Shown here in pieces: positions 1 to 6,397 of a stretch of 9,436 nucleotides of DNA. Position 1 is the stretch's first letter, and each line of letters starts with the position of its first letter. The translations under genes were made by a program, and so were the position numbers. Source of the DNA: CAZAMB01 sp964486335 (GTDB taxonomy: Bacteria; Planctomycetota; Phycisphaerae; UBA1845); NCBI GenBank assembly GCA_964486335.1, contig CAZAMB010000036.1:1-9436 (forward strand). The letters run 5' to 3'. Under the pieces are notes generated by a model. That model made no database searches, had not been told where the DNA came from, and was given only the letters and a program-made list of their open reading frames with translations.

Positions 1-58
1 CAAGTATCCCACACCGGAGAACACGCTCATAGTTTCTTCAGCCCGCGCGGCCCCGTCG
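1..58. repeat. Outer segment of terminal inverted repeat (left copy)
   Basis: The first ~55 bases match the reverse complement of the last ~55 bases of the window (about 9381-9435), with one clear mismatch (C here at 39, T in the other copy). The shared part runs from the start of the window to the GC-rich string ending near base 55. After that the two copies diverge: this copy goes into the tandem unit, and the right copy goes directly into the inner segment. What lies outside the window is unknown, so this may be only the inner part of a longer repeat. Confidence 0.85.
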
Positions 59-945
59 CCGTTCCTCTTACAAAGACGGACCACAGGGTGTCCGTCTCGC
101 CTTTCGAAAACATCAATCCCAGCGAGCCGCGGGCTTTAGCCCGCGCGGCCCTCCAACCGGTGCAACCCGCGCTCGGCCGTCACCTCACCAAGGCGGACCA
201 CAGGAGGTCTGCTTCCGCTCGGCAAAAAACTCAACCCCATCGAGCCGCGAACGCTTGCCCTCTACGCACAGCGTCAAGGGTCAGCCCGCGCGGACGTGCG
301 GTGTTCCCAAGACTTTCGACACCTGCTCTTTGGACCCCGTCAGGGGTCAAGGAATGTTGCCACGGGTGAAGCGAAGCGCAACCCTTGGTCGTCGTCGTTA
401 AAAAATCCCGCCCCGCAGTGGGCGGAGGAAACAACTCGATCGATGCGGGACGGACACCGTTGTGCCGCCCGCGCGGCACCGGTTTCCAACCGGTGCAACT
501 TTCGACCCGCCTCCACGCGCGACCCCGTCGCCAAACCCTTTACCGTGGCGGACCACAGGGTGTCCGTCTCGCCTTTCGAAAACATCAATCCCAGCGAGCC
601 GCGGGCTTTAGCCCGCGCGGCCCTCCAACCGGTGCAACCCGCGCTCGGCCGTCACCTCACCAAGGCGGACCACAGGAGGTCTGCTTCCGCTCGGCAAAAA
701 ACTCAACCCCATCGAGCCGCGAACGCTTGCCCTCTACGCACAGCGTCAAGGGTCAGCCCGCGCGGACGTGCGGTGTTCCCAAGACTTTCGACACCTGCTC
801 TTTGGACCCCGTCAGGGGTCAAGGAATGTTGCCACGGGTGAAGCGAAGCGCAACCCTTGGTCGTCGTCGTAAAAAGAACCCGCCCCGCAGTGGGCGGAGG
901 AAACAACTCGATCGATGCGAGACGGACGCCTTTGTGCCACCCGCG
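45..945. repeat. Two tandem copies of a 472-bp hairpin-rich unit
   Basis: The sequence from about 45-473 recurs at 517-945 with an exact offset of 472 and few mismatches; for example the string starting CGGACCACAGG is at 77 and 549, and TGGGCGGAGG at 419 and 891. Each unit is dense in short perfect inverted repeats: an 8-bp stem with 2-nt loop (128-145; 600-617), a GACCCC/GGGGTC stem with 4-nt loop (333-348; 805-820), and a CCGCCC/GGGCGG stem with 6-nt loop (408-425; 880-897). The junction of the copies adds CACCGG/CCGGTG (477-495). The open frames crossing this block (up to 212 codons) are Arg/Pro/Ala-rich and simply repeat with the DNA, so I read it as non-coding. It resembles REP/BIME-like intergenic repeat text. 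A role in mRNA stability, termination or nucleoid binding is possible but not shown. Confidence 0.85.
77..131. repeat. Sub-repeat inside the 472-bp unit (first of four)
   Basis: Within each 472-bp unit a shorter diverged module occurs twice. It begins CGGACCACAGG, continues through an A-rich stretch followed by a C-rich stretch, and ends in GAGCCGCG. Copies are at about 77-131 and 194-250 in unit one, and 549-603 and 666-722 in unit two. The first type carries a CGGAC/GTCCG stem around the loop. So the block has at least two levels of duplication: an old short module, then a recent 472-bp tandem duplication. Confidence 0.6.
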
Positions 946-1022
946 CGACCCCGAAGCACAATGGAACCCACGGAGTTCGTGGTTCGACCAGCGCCGATCG
1001 GGCAGGTCAACTTGCGTTCCTG
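943..1022. repeat. Inner segment of the repeat element (left copy)
   Basis: This ~80-bp stretch aligns without gaps to the reverse complement of about 9311-9390, at roughly four matches in five by eye. The best conserved parts are CCACGGAGTTC, GCGCCGATCGGG and GCGTTCCT. In the right copy this segment follows the outer segment directly; here about 900 bp of tandem units lie between them. Similarity stops after GCGTTCCT at 1022, which marks the inner border of the element. Confidence 0.75.
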
Positions 1023-1072
1023 ACTTAGAAATGTTCTATATATGGATAGGTTCCAGTCCGACAATTAACGTG

Positions 1073-1094
1073 CGTGACTCCGCGTGGAGTCACG
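1073..1094. promoter_or_regulatory. Perfect palindrome upstream of the haloperoxidase gene
   Basis: Two 9-bp arms, CGTGACTCC (1073-1081) and GGAGTCACG (1086-1094), pair perfectly around the 4-nt centre GCGT. It lies 76 bp before the haloperoxidase start codon. No T-run follows it, so it is a poor intrinsic terminator. An operator for a dimeric regulator, or a leader hairpin in the transcript, are the two plausible readings. The function is inferred; the palindrome itself is certain. Confidence 0.6.
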
Positions 1095-1170
1095 ATTTCT
1101 CTCGATTCCGCGCCGACGGATCGAGGTGACGCGGACTTGCGTTTCGGCGCGTCCTATTTAGGAAAAATGT

Positions 1171-2520
1171 ATGCAAAGAAAAGCAGGGTTGACCGTATTG
1201 GTGGTAGCTCTGGCCGGCGGTTTCGTCCGCGCCGACGCCGTCCTGGATTGGAATGAGATTCTGCTCAACGCAATTCGAACCGACAGCACCGCCCCGCCCC
1301 GCGCGGCCCGCGCGATGGCCATCTTGCACATCGCGGTCTACGATGCCGTCAACGGCATCAATCCAACCCACGAATCATACCACGTTGATCCCGCGGCCCC
1401 GACCGGTGCTTCTCCAGAGGCAGCCGTGGCGGCGGCCTCCCACGCCGTTCTCGTCGCTCTATTCCCGGCTCAACAAGCAACGTTGGACGAAGCCTATGAC
1501 AACTCCCTCAACGCCATCGCCGACGGATCATCGAAGAACGATGGGATCGAGTGGGGTCAAACGGTTTCCGCCGCTGTGTTGGCCCTGCGCGCCAACGACC
1601 ACTCCTCGGACTCCGTGGCCTACACTCCGGGAACCGAACCTGGCGAATGGCAGCCGACTCCGCCCGCATTCGCCGCCGCCGCGCTACCGCAATGGCCGAT
1701 GGTAACTCCATTTGCCATGACCAGGGGTTCGCAGTTTCGACAGGGCGGTCCTCCAGCTCTCGACAGTGCCGAATACGCCGCCGCTTTCAATGAAGTGAAG
1801 GACATGGGTGGCGCCGTTAGCGCTACGCGCACCCCCGACCAAACCGAAGTCGCACAGTTCTGGGTGAACGGTCCGGGTACGGCTACGCCCCCGGGGCATT
1901 GGAACTCGATTGCCCAGCTCATCGCCGAACAACAAGGCAACACGCTGGCCGAAAACGCGAGACTGTTCGCGCTGATGAACATCGCCCTCGCCGACGCCGC
2001 CATCTCCGCATGGGACAACAAGTATGCCTACAACGACTGGCGACCGGTGACCGCGATTCCCGCTGCTGACACCGACGGAAATGATGCCACCGAAGCGGAC
2101 CCCGATTGGCTGCCTTTGATCCCTACGCCCCCCTTTCCCGATTACACGTCCGGCCACAGCACCTTCAGCGCTGCGGCCTCGACGGTGCTCGCGCGATATT
2201 ACGGCCGCGACGACATCGCGTTTCAAACCAGCAGCGACGGCCTGCCCGATGTGACCCGATCGTACACCAGCTTCTCCCAAGCCGCTGACGAAAGCGGGAA
2301 GAGCCGCATCTACGGCGGCATTCATTGGGAATTTTCCAACGCCGACGCCCTTCGCGGCGGGCGCGATCTGGGCGACTATGTCTACGACAACTACCTCAAG
2401 CCCGTTGCCGTTCGACCTCGTCCGTTTAGTGGAATCTGCGGAGCGCTGGGCTTCCCCAGTCTCGCATTGATGTTCACTCTGACGCTTGGTCTTCGTTGGA
2501 TGCCCCGGCGTCGCAATTAA
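1171..2520 (+). CDS. Secreted vanadium-dependent haloperoxidase / PAP2-superfamily protein
   Basis: This 449-residue protein carries the full active-site signature of the vanadium haloperoxidase / PAP2 family: Lys284 and Arg291-Pro292 (K-x6-R-P), Ser327-Gly328-His329, and Arg379 with His385 (R-x5-H), the last two groups in the spacing seen in fungal vanadium chloroperoxidase. Family members bind vanadate and oxidise halides with peroxide, or act as phosphatases; sequence alone does not settle which. Residues 1-22 form an N-terminal signal peptide (basic start, hydrophobic core, ADA), so it should be exported. The C-terminus (about 422-449) has Cys-Gly, a hydrophobic stretch and a final Arg-Arg-Arg, like bacterial C-terminal sorting/anchoring tails. 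The ATG at 1171 was chosen because AGGA lies at 1160-1163 and the signal peptide starts there. It stands alone: repeats lie upstream, and downstream is a non-coding gap. Confidence 0.93.
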   Translation: MQRKAGLTVLVVALAGGFVRADAVLDWNEILLNAIRTDSTAPPRAARAMAILHIAVYDAVNGINPTHESYHVDPAAPTGASPEAAVAAASHAVLVALFPAQQATLDEAYDNSLNAIADGSSKNDGIEWGQTVSAAVLALRANDHSSDSVAYTPGTEPGEWQPTPPAFAAAALPQWPMVTPFAMTRGSQFRQGGPPALDSAEYAAAFNEVKDMGGAVSATRTPDQTEVAQFWVNGPGTATPPGHWNSIAQLIAEQQGNTLAENARLFALMNIALADAAISAWDNKYAYNDWRPVTAIPAADTDGNDATEADPDWLPLIPTPPFPDYTSGHSTFSAAASTVLARYYGRDDIAFQTSSDGLPDVTRSYTSFSQAADESGKSRIYGGIHWEFSNADALRGGRDLGDYVYDNYLKPVAVRPRPFSGICGALGFPSLALMFTLTLGLRWMPRRRN

Positions 2521-2834
2521 TAGGAGCTGAGGCACCCTCACTCTGGAGGTAAACTCTCGGGCGATTCGTTCAAGACAGCGTTTACACTAACGCTGCCGAA
2601 GAACCACTTTTGCGCCCCGAAAGTACGCACGGGAGCACAACAAACGCCTCGCGATGACCACCTCTTGCCCCTTTGGACACGCGGCGAAAATAGCGCCCTC
2701 GCCGCGTTGATTTCACTAATGCACAATGTGACCATTCATCCGATACCCCAAGATCATGTGGTGCCCAACGCCAGCTAACCCATATCTCGTTAAACGTGGC
2801 AAACAAGGAGTGAAAAAGATAATCCAAAAAAAGC
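2521..2834. other. Non-coding gap after the haloperoxidase gene, with hairpins and an A-rich tract
   Basis: No convincing gene is seen here. Two hairpins are present: CAGCGTT/AACGCTG with 6-nt loop (2576-2595), and ACGCGGCG/CGCCGCGT with 13-nt loop (2679-2707). Neither has a T-run, so either could at most be a weak or Rho-linked 3' end of the haloperoxidase transcript. The last ~25 bases (2812-2833) are A-rich and sit immediately upstream of the -35 box of the next promoter, as an UP element would. A minus-strand open frame (2582-2863) lacks a ribosome binding site and any recognisable motif. Confidence 0.5.
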
Positions 2835-2863
2835 TTGACGTTTGGTTTGCGTTCGGTTACCAT
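2835..2863 (+). promoter_or_regulatory. Sigma70-type promoter ahead of the 2918 ORF and lexA
   Basis: TTGACG (2835-2840) and TACCAT (2858-2863) are separated by 17 bp, with A-rich DNA directly upstream. Transcription would start near 2870, about 48 bases before the ATG at 2918. No other good promoter was seen between here and lexA, so lexA is probably read from it. Confidence 0.55.
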
Positions 2864-2872
2864 TTACCAAAC
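2840..2872. promoter_or_regulatory. Inverted repeat overlapping the promoter, possible operator
   Basis: GTTTGGT (2840-2846) and ACCAAAC (2866-2872) are perfect 7-bp inverted arms with a 19-bp spacer. They straddle the spacer and -10 box of the promoter, where a bound repressor would block RNA polymerase. LexA usually represses its own gene, so a LexA site is an obvious candidate, but I cannot recognise a known LexA box here and other sub-repeats (TGGT/ACCA) overlap it. Confidence 0.35.
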
Positions 2873-2917
2873 ACGACGCCACGGTCGTTTCGGCGCGTGA
2901 ACGAGAAAGGGCCACGG

Positions 2918-3538
2918 ATGAGCCGCAAAACAAATCAATTGTTGAATGAGTCTCATCGCCGCAACGATATTGTCGGCGCGGATTCGCCGGTTTGCGTATT
3001 CGGTCCGGGGGGCGCGTATTGCACGGGGTTGGTTTCCGCGCGGGCGAGCCGTGGCGCGGCACCGACACTCGCGCACGTGACGCTCTCCCCGGGTTGGGTG
3101 CGGCAAGCCCTCTTGACGGCGGCGGGATGTGTTTGGAATGATCGGGTCGCCGCGTTGGCGCGGGCCGGCCGATTGGAAACGGAGCGGCTCGTCGCGCTTG
3201 GCCGCCTGGCGCTTCGTGGTCTGATTCCGCCGGTCCTGCTGGGGCCCGGCGCACTCACCAGATGGTTGGAGCAAAGAAATGGCGAGAACGAAACAGAACG
3301 TCACCGACGAGTCGCTGTGCCTGACCCCGCGGCAGCTCGAGATCCTTACGCTGATCCGCGACGGTCGGCGGCGCGACGGCTACTGTCCGACGCTTCAGGA
3401 AATCGCCGACGAGCTCGGCATCAGCAAAATCACCGTGTTCGAACACGTCGAGGCGCTGCTGCGAAAAGGGCTGCTTACGCGGCGGTCGAACAGGGCACGC
3501 TCTTTGGAGCTGACGGCATCGGCCTCGCTGCCGGATGA
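2918..3538 (+). CDS. Unrecognised ORF between promoter and lexA; 3' extent doubtful
   Basis: The ATG at 2918 has AAGGG at 2907-2911 and a good promoter upstream, and codons up to about 3278 are strongly G/C-ending, as in real genes here. The ~120-residue product has no motif I recognise: a polar start, then a Leu/Ala/Arg-rich, probably helical part containing several Trp (about residues 65-125). No signal peptide or membrane segment is evident. The oddity is the end: the frame stays open to 3538, overlapping lexA by 260 bases, and in the overlap its translation turns into the Arg/Ala-rich pattern of an out-of-frame shadow. Either the gene really ends near lexA and a frameshift (natural or sequencing) hides its stop, for example the TGA near 3331 in a shifted frame, or this is an untranslated lexA leader. 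Function unknown. Confidence 0.35.
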   Translation: MSRKTNQLLNESHRRNDIVGADSPVCVFGPGGAYCTGLVSARASRGAAPTLAHVTLSPGWVRQALLTAAGCVWNDRVAALARAGRLETERLVALGRLALRGLIPPVLLGPGALTRWLEQRNGENETERHRRVAVPDPAAARDPYADPRRSAARRLLSDASGNRRRARHQQNHRVRTRRGAAAKRAAYAAVEQGTLFGADGIGLAAG

Positions 3539-3914
3539 ACGTTCGACGCTATTGCCGATGGTCGGCCGGATCGCGGCGGGATGCCCGATCGAAGCCGTCG
3601 AGTCGGACGAAACGGTCGATCTCGAGCAACTGTTTACCAGTCGACACCCGGTGGGCGTTCTGACCGTGGTCGGCGACAGCATGATCGAGGAGCAGATTCG
3701 CGAGGGCGATCTGGTTGTCTACGAACGGCGCTCCAATCCCCGCAACGGTGACACAGTCGTGGCACTTCTTGACGGCGAGGAAGCCACGCTCAAAAAGTTC
3801 TATCGTGAAAAGGGCCGAGTTCGACTGCAACCGGCAAATCCGAAATATCAACCCATCTACGTCACCGATGTTGATGTTCAAGGCGTCGTCATCGGCGTCA
3901 TCCGACGATATTAG
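3279..3914 (+). CDS. lexA: LexA, SOS-response repressor and self-cleaving peptidase
   Basis: LexA represses DNA-damage genes and cleaves itself when RecA filaments form. The 211-residue product is of normal length. The N-terminal winged helix (about 15-75) has the recognition region around residues 38-66 (TLQEIADELGISK and following). The cleavage site is Ala100-Gly101 within GRIAAG, and the peptidase domain has the catalytic Ser134 (GDSM) and Lys172 (TLKK); all key residues are present, so it should be functional. The ATG at 3279 is supported by GGAG at 3268-3271, 7 bases upstream. The gene lies in the coding shadow of the 2918 ORF and is probably transcribed with it from the promoter at 2835, whose overlapping inverted repeat would allow autoregulation. 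It is followed by a transposase scrap on the opposite strand rather than by other SOS genes. Confidence 0.96.
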   Translation: MARTKQNVTDESLCLTPRQLEILTLIRDGRRRDGYCPTLQEIADELGISKITVFEHVEALLRKGLLTRRSNRARSLELTASASLPDERSTLLPMVGRIAAGCPIEAVESDETVDLEQLFTSRHPVGVLTVVGDSMIEEQIREGDLVVYERRSNPRNGDTVVALLDGEEATLKKFYREKGRVRLQPANPKYQPIYVTDVDVQGVVIGVIRRY

Positions 3915-3942
3915 CCGCCATAGAATATCCCAAGGTTTTGGC

Positions 3943-4059
3943 TCAGTTTGACTCTAACAGCCCAATGAGCTCTTCAACCGACCATTGGTGATCCGCCAAC
4001 CCGGCCCTGGCCGCTGGCGTCGTTTCCAAGCTCATGTGCCTGCGGAAGGAGAAACTCCG
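3943..4059 (-). pseudogene. Transposase C-terminal remnant
   Basis: Reading the minus strand from 4059 to a TGA at 3943-3945 gives about 38 codons. They include RRHMSLETTPA, then GLADHQWSVEELIGLLE. This matches the end of a transposase/integrase-type DDE protein in which an N-F-x-R-P-H-x-S-L motif is followed by TPA, AGL-DH-W and a VEEL tail, a pattern I know from planctomycete insertion-sequence proteins (exact IS family not certain). The Pro of RPH is replaced by Arg. An in-frame TAA lies immediately upstream (4060-4062), and the sequence beyond it (to about 4158) shows no further recognisable transposase, so everything before the C-terminus is gone. It is a fossil of an insertion downstream of lexA. 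No inverted terminal repeats or target duplication were found around it. Confidence 0.7.
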
Positions 4060-4158
4060 TTACACGACGACGGCAGTTGTCTCACTTTGATTGAAGCAAA
4101 TCACGAAACGATCGACGGTCCTGATGATTCGTTCATGAGTTGAGTGCAGGAATCGGCT

Positions 4159-5268
4159 TCATGGCTCGCGCGCGCAGTCGCCGGTGAAGGTGAAGTGCTC
4201 GCCGCCGTCGATCATTTCGAAGTCGGTGATCTGGATGGCGTCGAGGTCGCGCGGGCCGAGGAGGCCGTCCCACTTGGCGGCGGTGAAGCGGTCGCTCTGG
4301 GCCGTGAGGGCGACGTTGCCAGCGTCGGCAAGGAACATGCCGTATTTCTGCAACGCGCGGGCGACGACACGCGCACCAATTGATGGAAGCGAATCGAGCG
4401 GAAAGTCGGCTCGAAGCCGGAAACGAGCGCCGTAAGGCGGGGCGTCGGCCGATCCGCCGGTCGCACCCGTCGAATGAGTGGCCGGGTGGACGTAAACGCG
4501 GTGGCGGATTCGGGCGTTGGGCAGAATGAAGCGAATGGCGTGGTCGATTTCGCCGCCGGCGACTTCGTCGGCGGAGAAGAGGAGCGGTGCGATCGGAAAT
4601 CCGGCGGCGTCGGCACTGGTGCAGTCCCGGCCTCGGCCCGTCGGCCCGTATGCACGGGTCATGTCCCAAACGGCAAGGCAACCGCCGAAGAACTGATTGT
4701 CGACGATGTTCGCCCGCCACATTTCATAGAGGCGCCCGGCTGTGCGATCGACGACGATCAGGTGGCAGTCGCCATCGCTTTCGCAACGGTAGCCCGACTC
4801 GCCTTCGAGCGCCCCCACCGCCGGAACGGGGATGGGATCGAGATCGCAATCGGGACCAAACCAATCGTCGGTCGGAGTGAAAGCCAACGCCGGATCTGAT
4901 CCGTCGGTTTGCAGCACTTCGATGGAAAAGTCGATCTGCATCCGGCCGAATCCGAATCCGCCGTTGTCGGCCAGCCAAGCGATGACCGCCTCGGATTCGG
5001 CGTCGAACGGTGCAGCGGCCACATCCTGATACCAGACGGCGGTGTCGGGAAAATACCGGTCGGCAGAGGTCAAACCGGGTCCACCGTTGTTACCTACGTC
5101 AGGCGTGTGATTGTCATTGGTGTTGTCGTCGGTTGCTCCGTTGTTCGGCGCGGCGTTGTCGTTGTCCATGGCCTGGCCGGTGATCGCGGGCCGGCAACCG
5201 ACCGCACACATCAGCAACCCCATGACCGCCGGAATGGTTCTCATCATTGCCTTTTGTTGCATGATCAA
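4159..5268 (-). CDS. Secreted lipoprotein of unknown function
   Basis: The 369-residue product begins with a lipoprotein signal: a short basic start, a hydrophobic core, and a lipobox-like AVGC with the lipidated Cys at residue 25. An Asn/Asp/Gly-rich spacer follows (about 35-65), typical of a surface tether, then a globular part. The latter holds six Cys (141, 162, 168, 197, 216, 364) that may form disulfides, and two stretches I associate with a conserved but uncharacterised secreted family: HAIRF with VYVHPATH (243-264), and ALQKYGMFLAD (305-315) near the end. No catalytic motif is recognised. The start is unclear: TTG at 5268 has GGAG 8 bases upstream, ATG at 5262 is 14 bases away, and ATG at 5244 begins directly at the signal peptide. 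An ATG-AAT-TGA mini-frame overlaps this region. It is divergent from tpiA. Confidence 0.85.
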   Translation of the reverse strand: MIMQQKAMMRTIPAVMGLLMCAVGCRPAITGQAMDNDNAAPNNGATDDNTNDNHTPDVGNNGGPGLTSADRYFPDTAVWYQDVAAAPFDAESEAVIAWLADNGGFGFGRMQIDFSIEVLQTDGSDPALAFTPTDDWFGPDCDLDPIPVPAVGALEGESGYRCESDGDCHLIVVDRTAGRLYEMWRANIVDNQFFGGCLAVWDMTRAYGPTGRGRDCTSADAAGFPIAPLLFSADEVAGGEIDHAIRFILPNARIRHRVYVHPATHSTGATGGSADAPPYGARFRLRADFPLDSLPSIGARVVARALQKYGMFLADAGNVALTAQSDRFTAAKWDGLLGPRDLDAIQITDFEMIDGGEHFTFTGDCAREP

Positions 5269-5438
5269 TTCATGATCTCCTCGGCGTTTGAATCAACGTT
5301 TCGCGGAACACGGCGACCGTCGCGCCTTCAACAGATTATCGACTCAGATTGACATCGGAGCGAATCCACCAATCGGTTTGACGGGCGCGGCTCTGAAAAA
5401 AGAGGCGAACTTTACCAGTGCGCAAGTCTGGGTCCGGC

Positions 5439-5466
5439 TTGACGAGACGGACCGCGCGGTTATGGT
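5439..5466 (+). promoter_or_regulatory. Likely promoter of the tpiA operon
   Basis: TTGACG (5439-5444) and TATGGT (5461-5466) are 16 bp apart; transcription would begin near 5473, leaving a leader of about 57 bases before the tpiA ATG. A perfect TTGACA also occurs at 5349-5354, but no acceptable -10 box lies at the right distance. Confidence 0.45.
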
Positions 5467-5529
5467 CGGATTCCGGAGTACCAAAGAGATCACTCACGGT
5501 ATAACGCTCTTGTCGTCTGAGGATTCAAC

Positions 5530-6291
5530 ATGCGAACACGACTGATCGCCGGCAACTGGAAGATGCATAAGACGCTTACCGAAGCGCGGGAACTGGTGAG
5601 CGCCATCCGGGCAGGACTGGAAGGCAACGCGAAAACCGTCGCCGTCGATGTGGTCATCTGCCCGCCCGTTCAACTCTTGTTTCCGATGGCCAAGGCGATC
5701 GCGGGGTCGCGCATCCGGTTGGGCGCCCAAAATGCTCATTTTGAATCGCACGGCGCGTTTACCGGCGAAGTGTCGGTCGCGATGCTCAAAGACACCGGCT
5801 GTTCGCATATCATCATCGGCCATAGCGAAAGACGGCAGCTCTTTCACGAGGATGATGTGCTTATCGCCAAGAAGGTTCGAGCCGTGCTCGACGGCGGACT
5901 CACCGTGATCTTCTGTGTCGGTGAGACCCTGGAAGAGCGGCAAAGCGACCGAACACGGCAGGTGGTGGAACGGCAGCTCGATGCGGTGGTCAGACCCGAT
6001 TTGGCGCTGGAGCGCTTTGTGGTCGCCTATGAGCCAGTTTGGGCGATCGGCACCGGCCAAACGGCAAGCCCTCAGCAGGCCCAGGAAGTCCATGCCTTTA
6101 TTCGCGGCAAGTTGGCATCGGCGGCTGGCACGGGTCGGGCCGCGGGGATTCGGATTCTTTATGGCGGGAGCGTGAAGCCCGGCAATGCGGCCAGCTTGCT
6201 TTCGCAGGCGGATATCGACGGCGCCTTGGTCGGCGGAGCTTGTTTGGCGGCGGAGGACTTTCTCGGTATCATTGCGGCCGCGGTCGGGTAA
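5530..6291 (+). CDS. tpiA: Triosephosphate isomerase
   Basis: TpiA interconverts dihydroxyacetone phosphate and glyceraldehyde 3-phosphate in glycolysis and gluconeogenesis, in the cytoplasm, usually as a dimer. The 253-residue length is normal. The active-site residues are all visible: Asn9 and Lys11 (AGNWKMH), the electrophile His98 (GHSERR), the catalytic base Glu168 (AYEPVWAIGTG, including the flexible loop 6), and the phosphate-binding YGGSV motif (211-215). The ATG at 5530 is set by TGAGGA at 5518-5523 and by the N-terminal motif starting at once. It heads a same-strand run with secG, yicC and gmk. The tpiA-secG pairing is a frequent arrangement in bacteria. Confidence 0.98.
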   Translation: MRTRLIAGNWKMHKTLTEARELVSAIRAGLEGNAKTVAVDVVICPPVQLLFPMAKAIAGSRIRLGAQNAHFESHGAFTGEVSVAMLKDTGCSHIIIGHSERRQLFHEDDVLIAKKVRAVLDGGLTVIFCVGETLEERQSDRTRQVVERQLDAVVRPDLALERFVVAYEPVWAIGTGQTASPQQAQEVHAFIRGKLASAAGTGRAAGIRILYGGSVKPGNAASLLSQADIDGALVGGACLAAEDFLGIIAAAVG

Positions 6292-6397
6292 TCGACATCG
6301 AACCCGCACGGACCGCGGCGCGGCGTTTGGCGCGTCGAACCTGGGTCGATTTGCGTGGGTCGATTGGAATCCGCGCTGGGCGTTTGGCGGAATGACT

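Noticed and set aside
45..945. CRISPR array
   Set aside because: The repeats are long, nested and tandem with no regular 25-40 bp repeat plus unique spacer pattern, and no cas gene is present.
88..1023. Long plus-strand open frames (93, 181 and 212 codons) and minus-strand frames across the left block
   Set aside because: They repeat with the 472-bp DNA unit in several frames, are Arg/Pro/Ala-rich, lack ribosome binding sites and show no protein motif.
1684..2541. 285-codon minus-strand frame opposite the haloperoxidase
   Set aside because: Shadow of a strongly supported gene; composition is Val/Gly/Arg-rich with no motif.
2582..2863. 93-codon minus-strand frame upstream of lexA
   Set aside because: No ribosome binding site, no recognised motif, and it covers the plus-strand promoter and its operator-like repeat.
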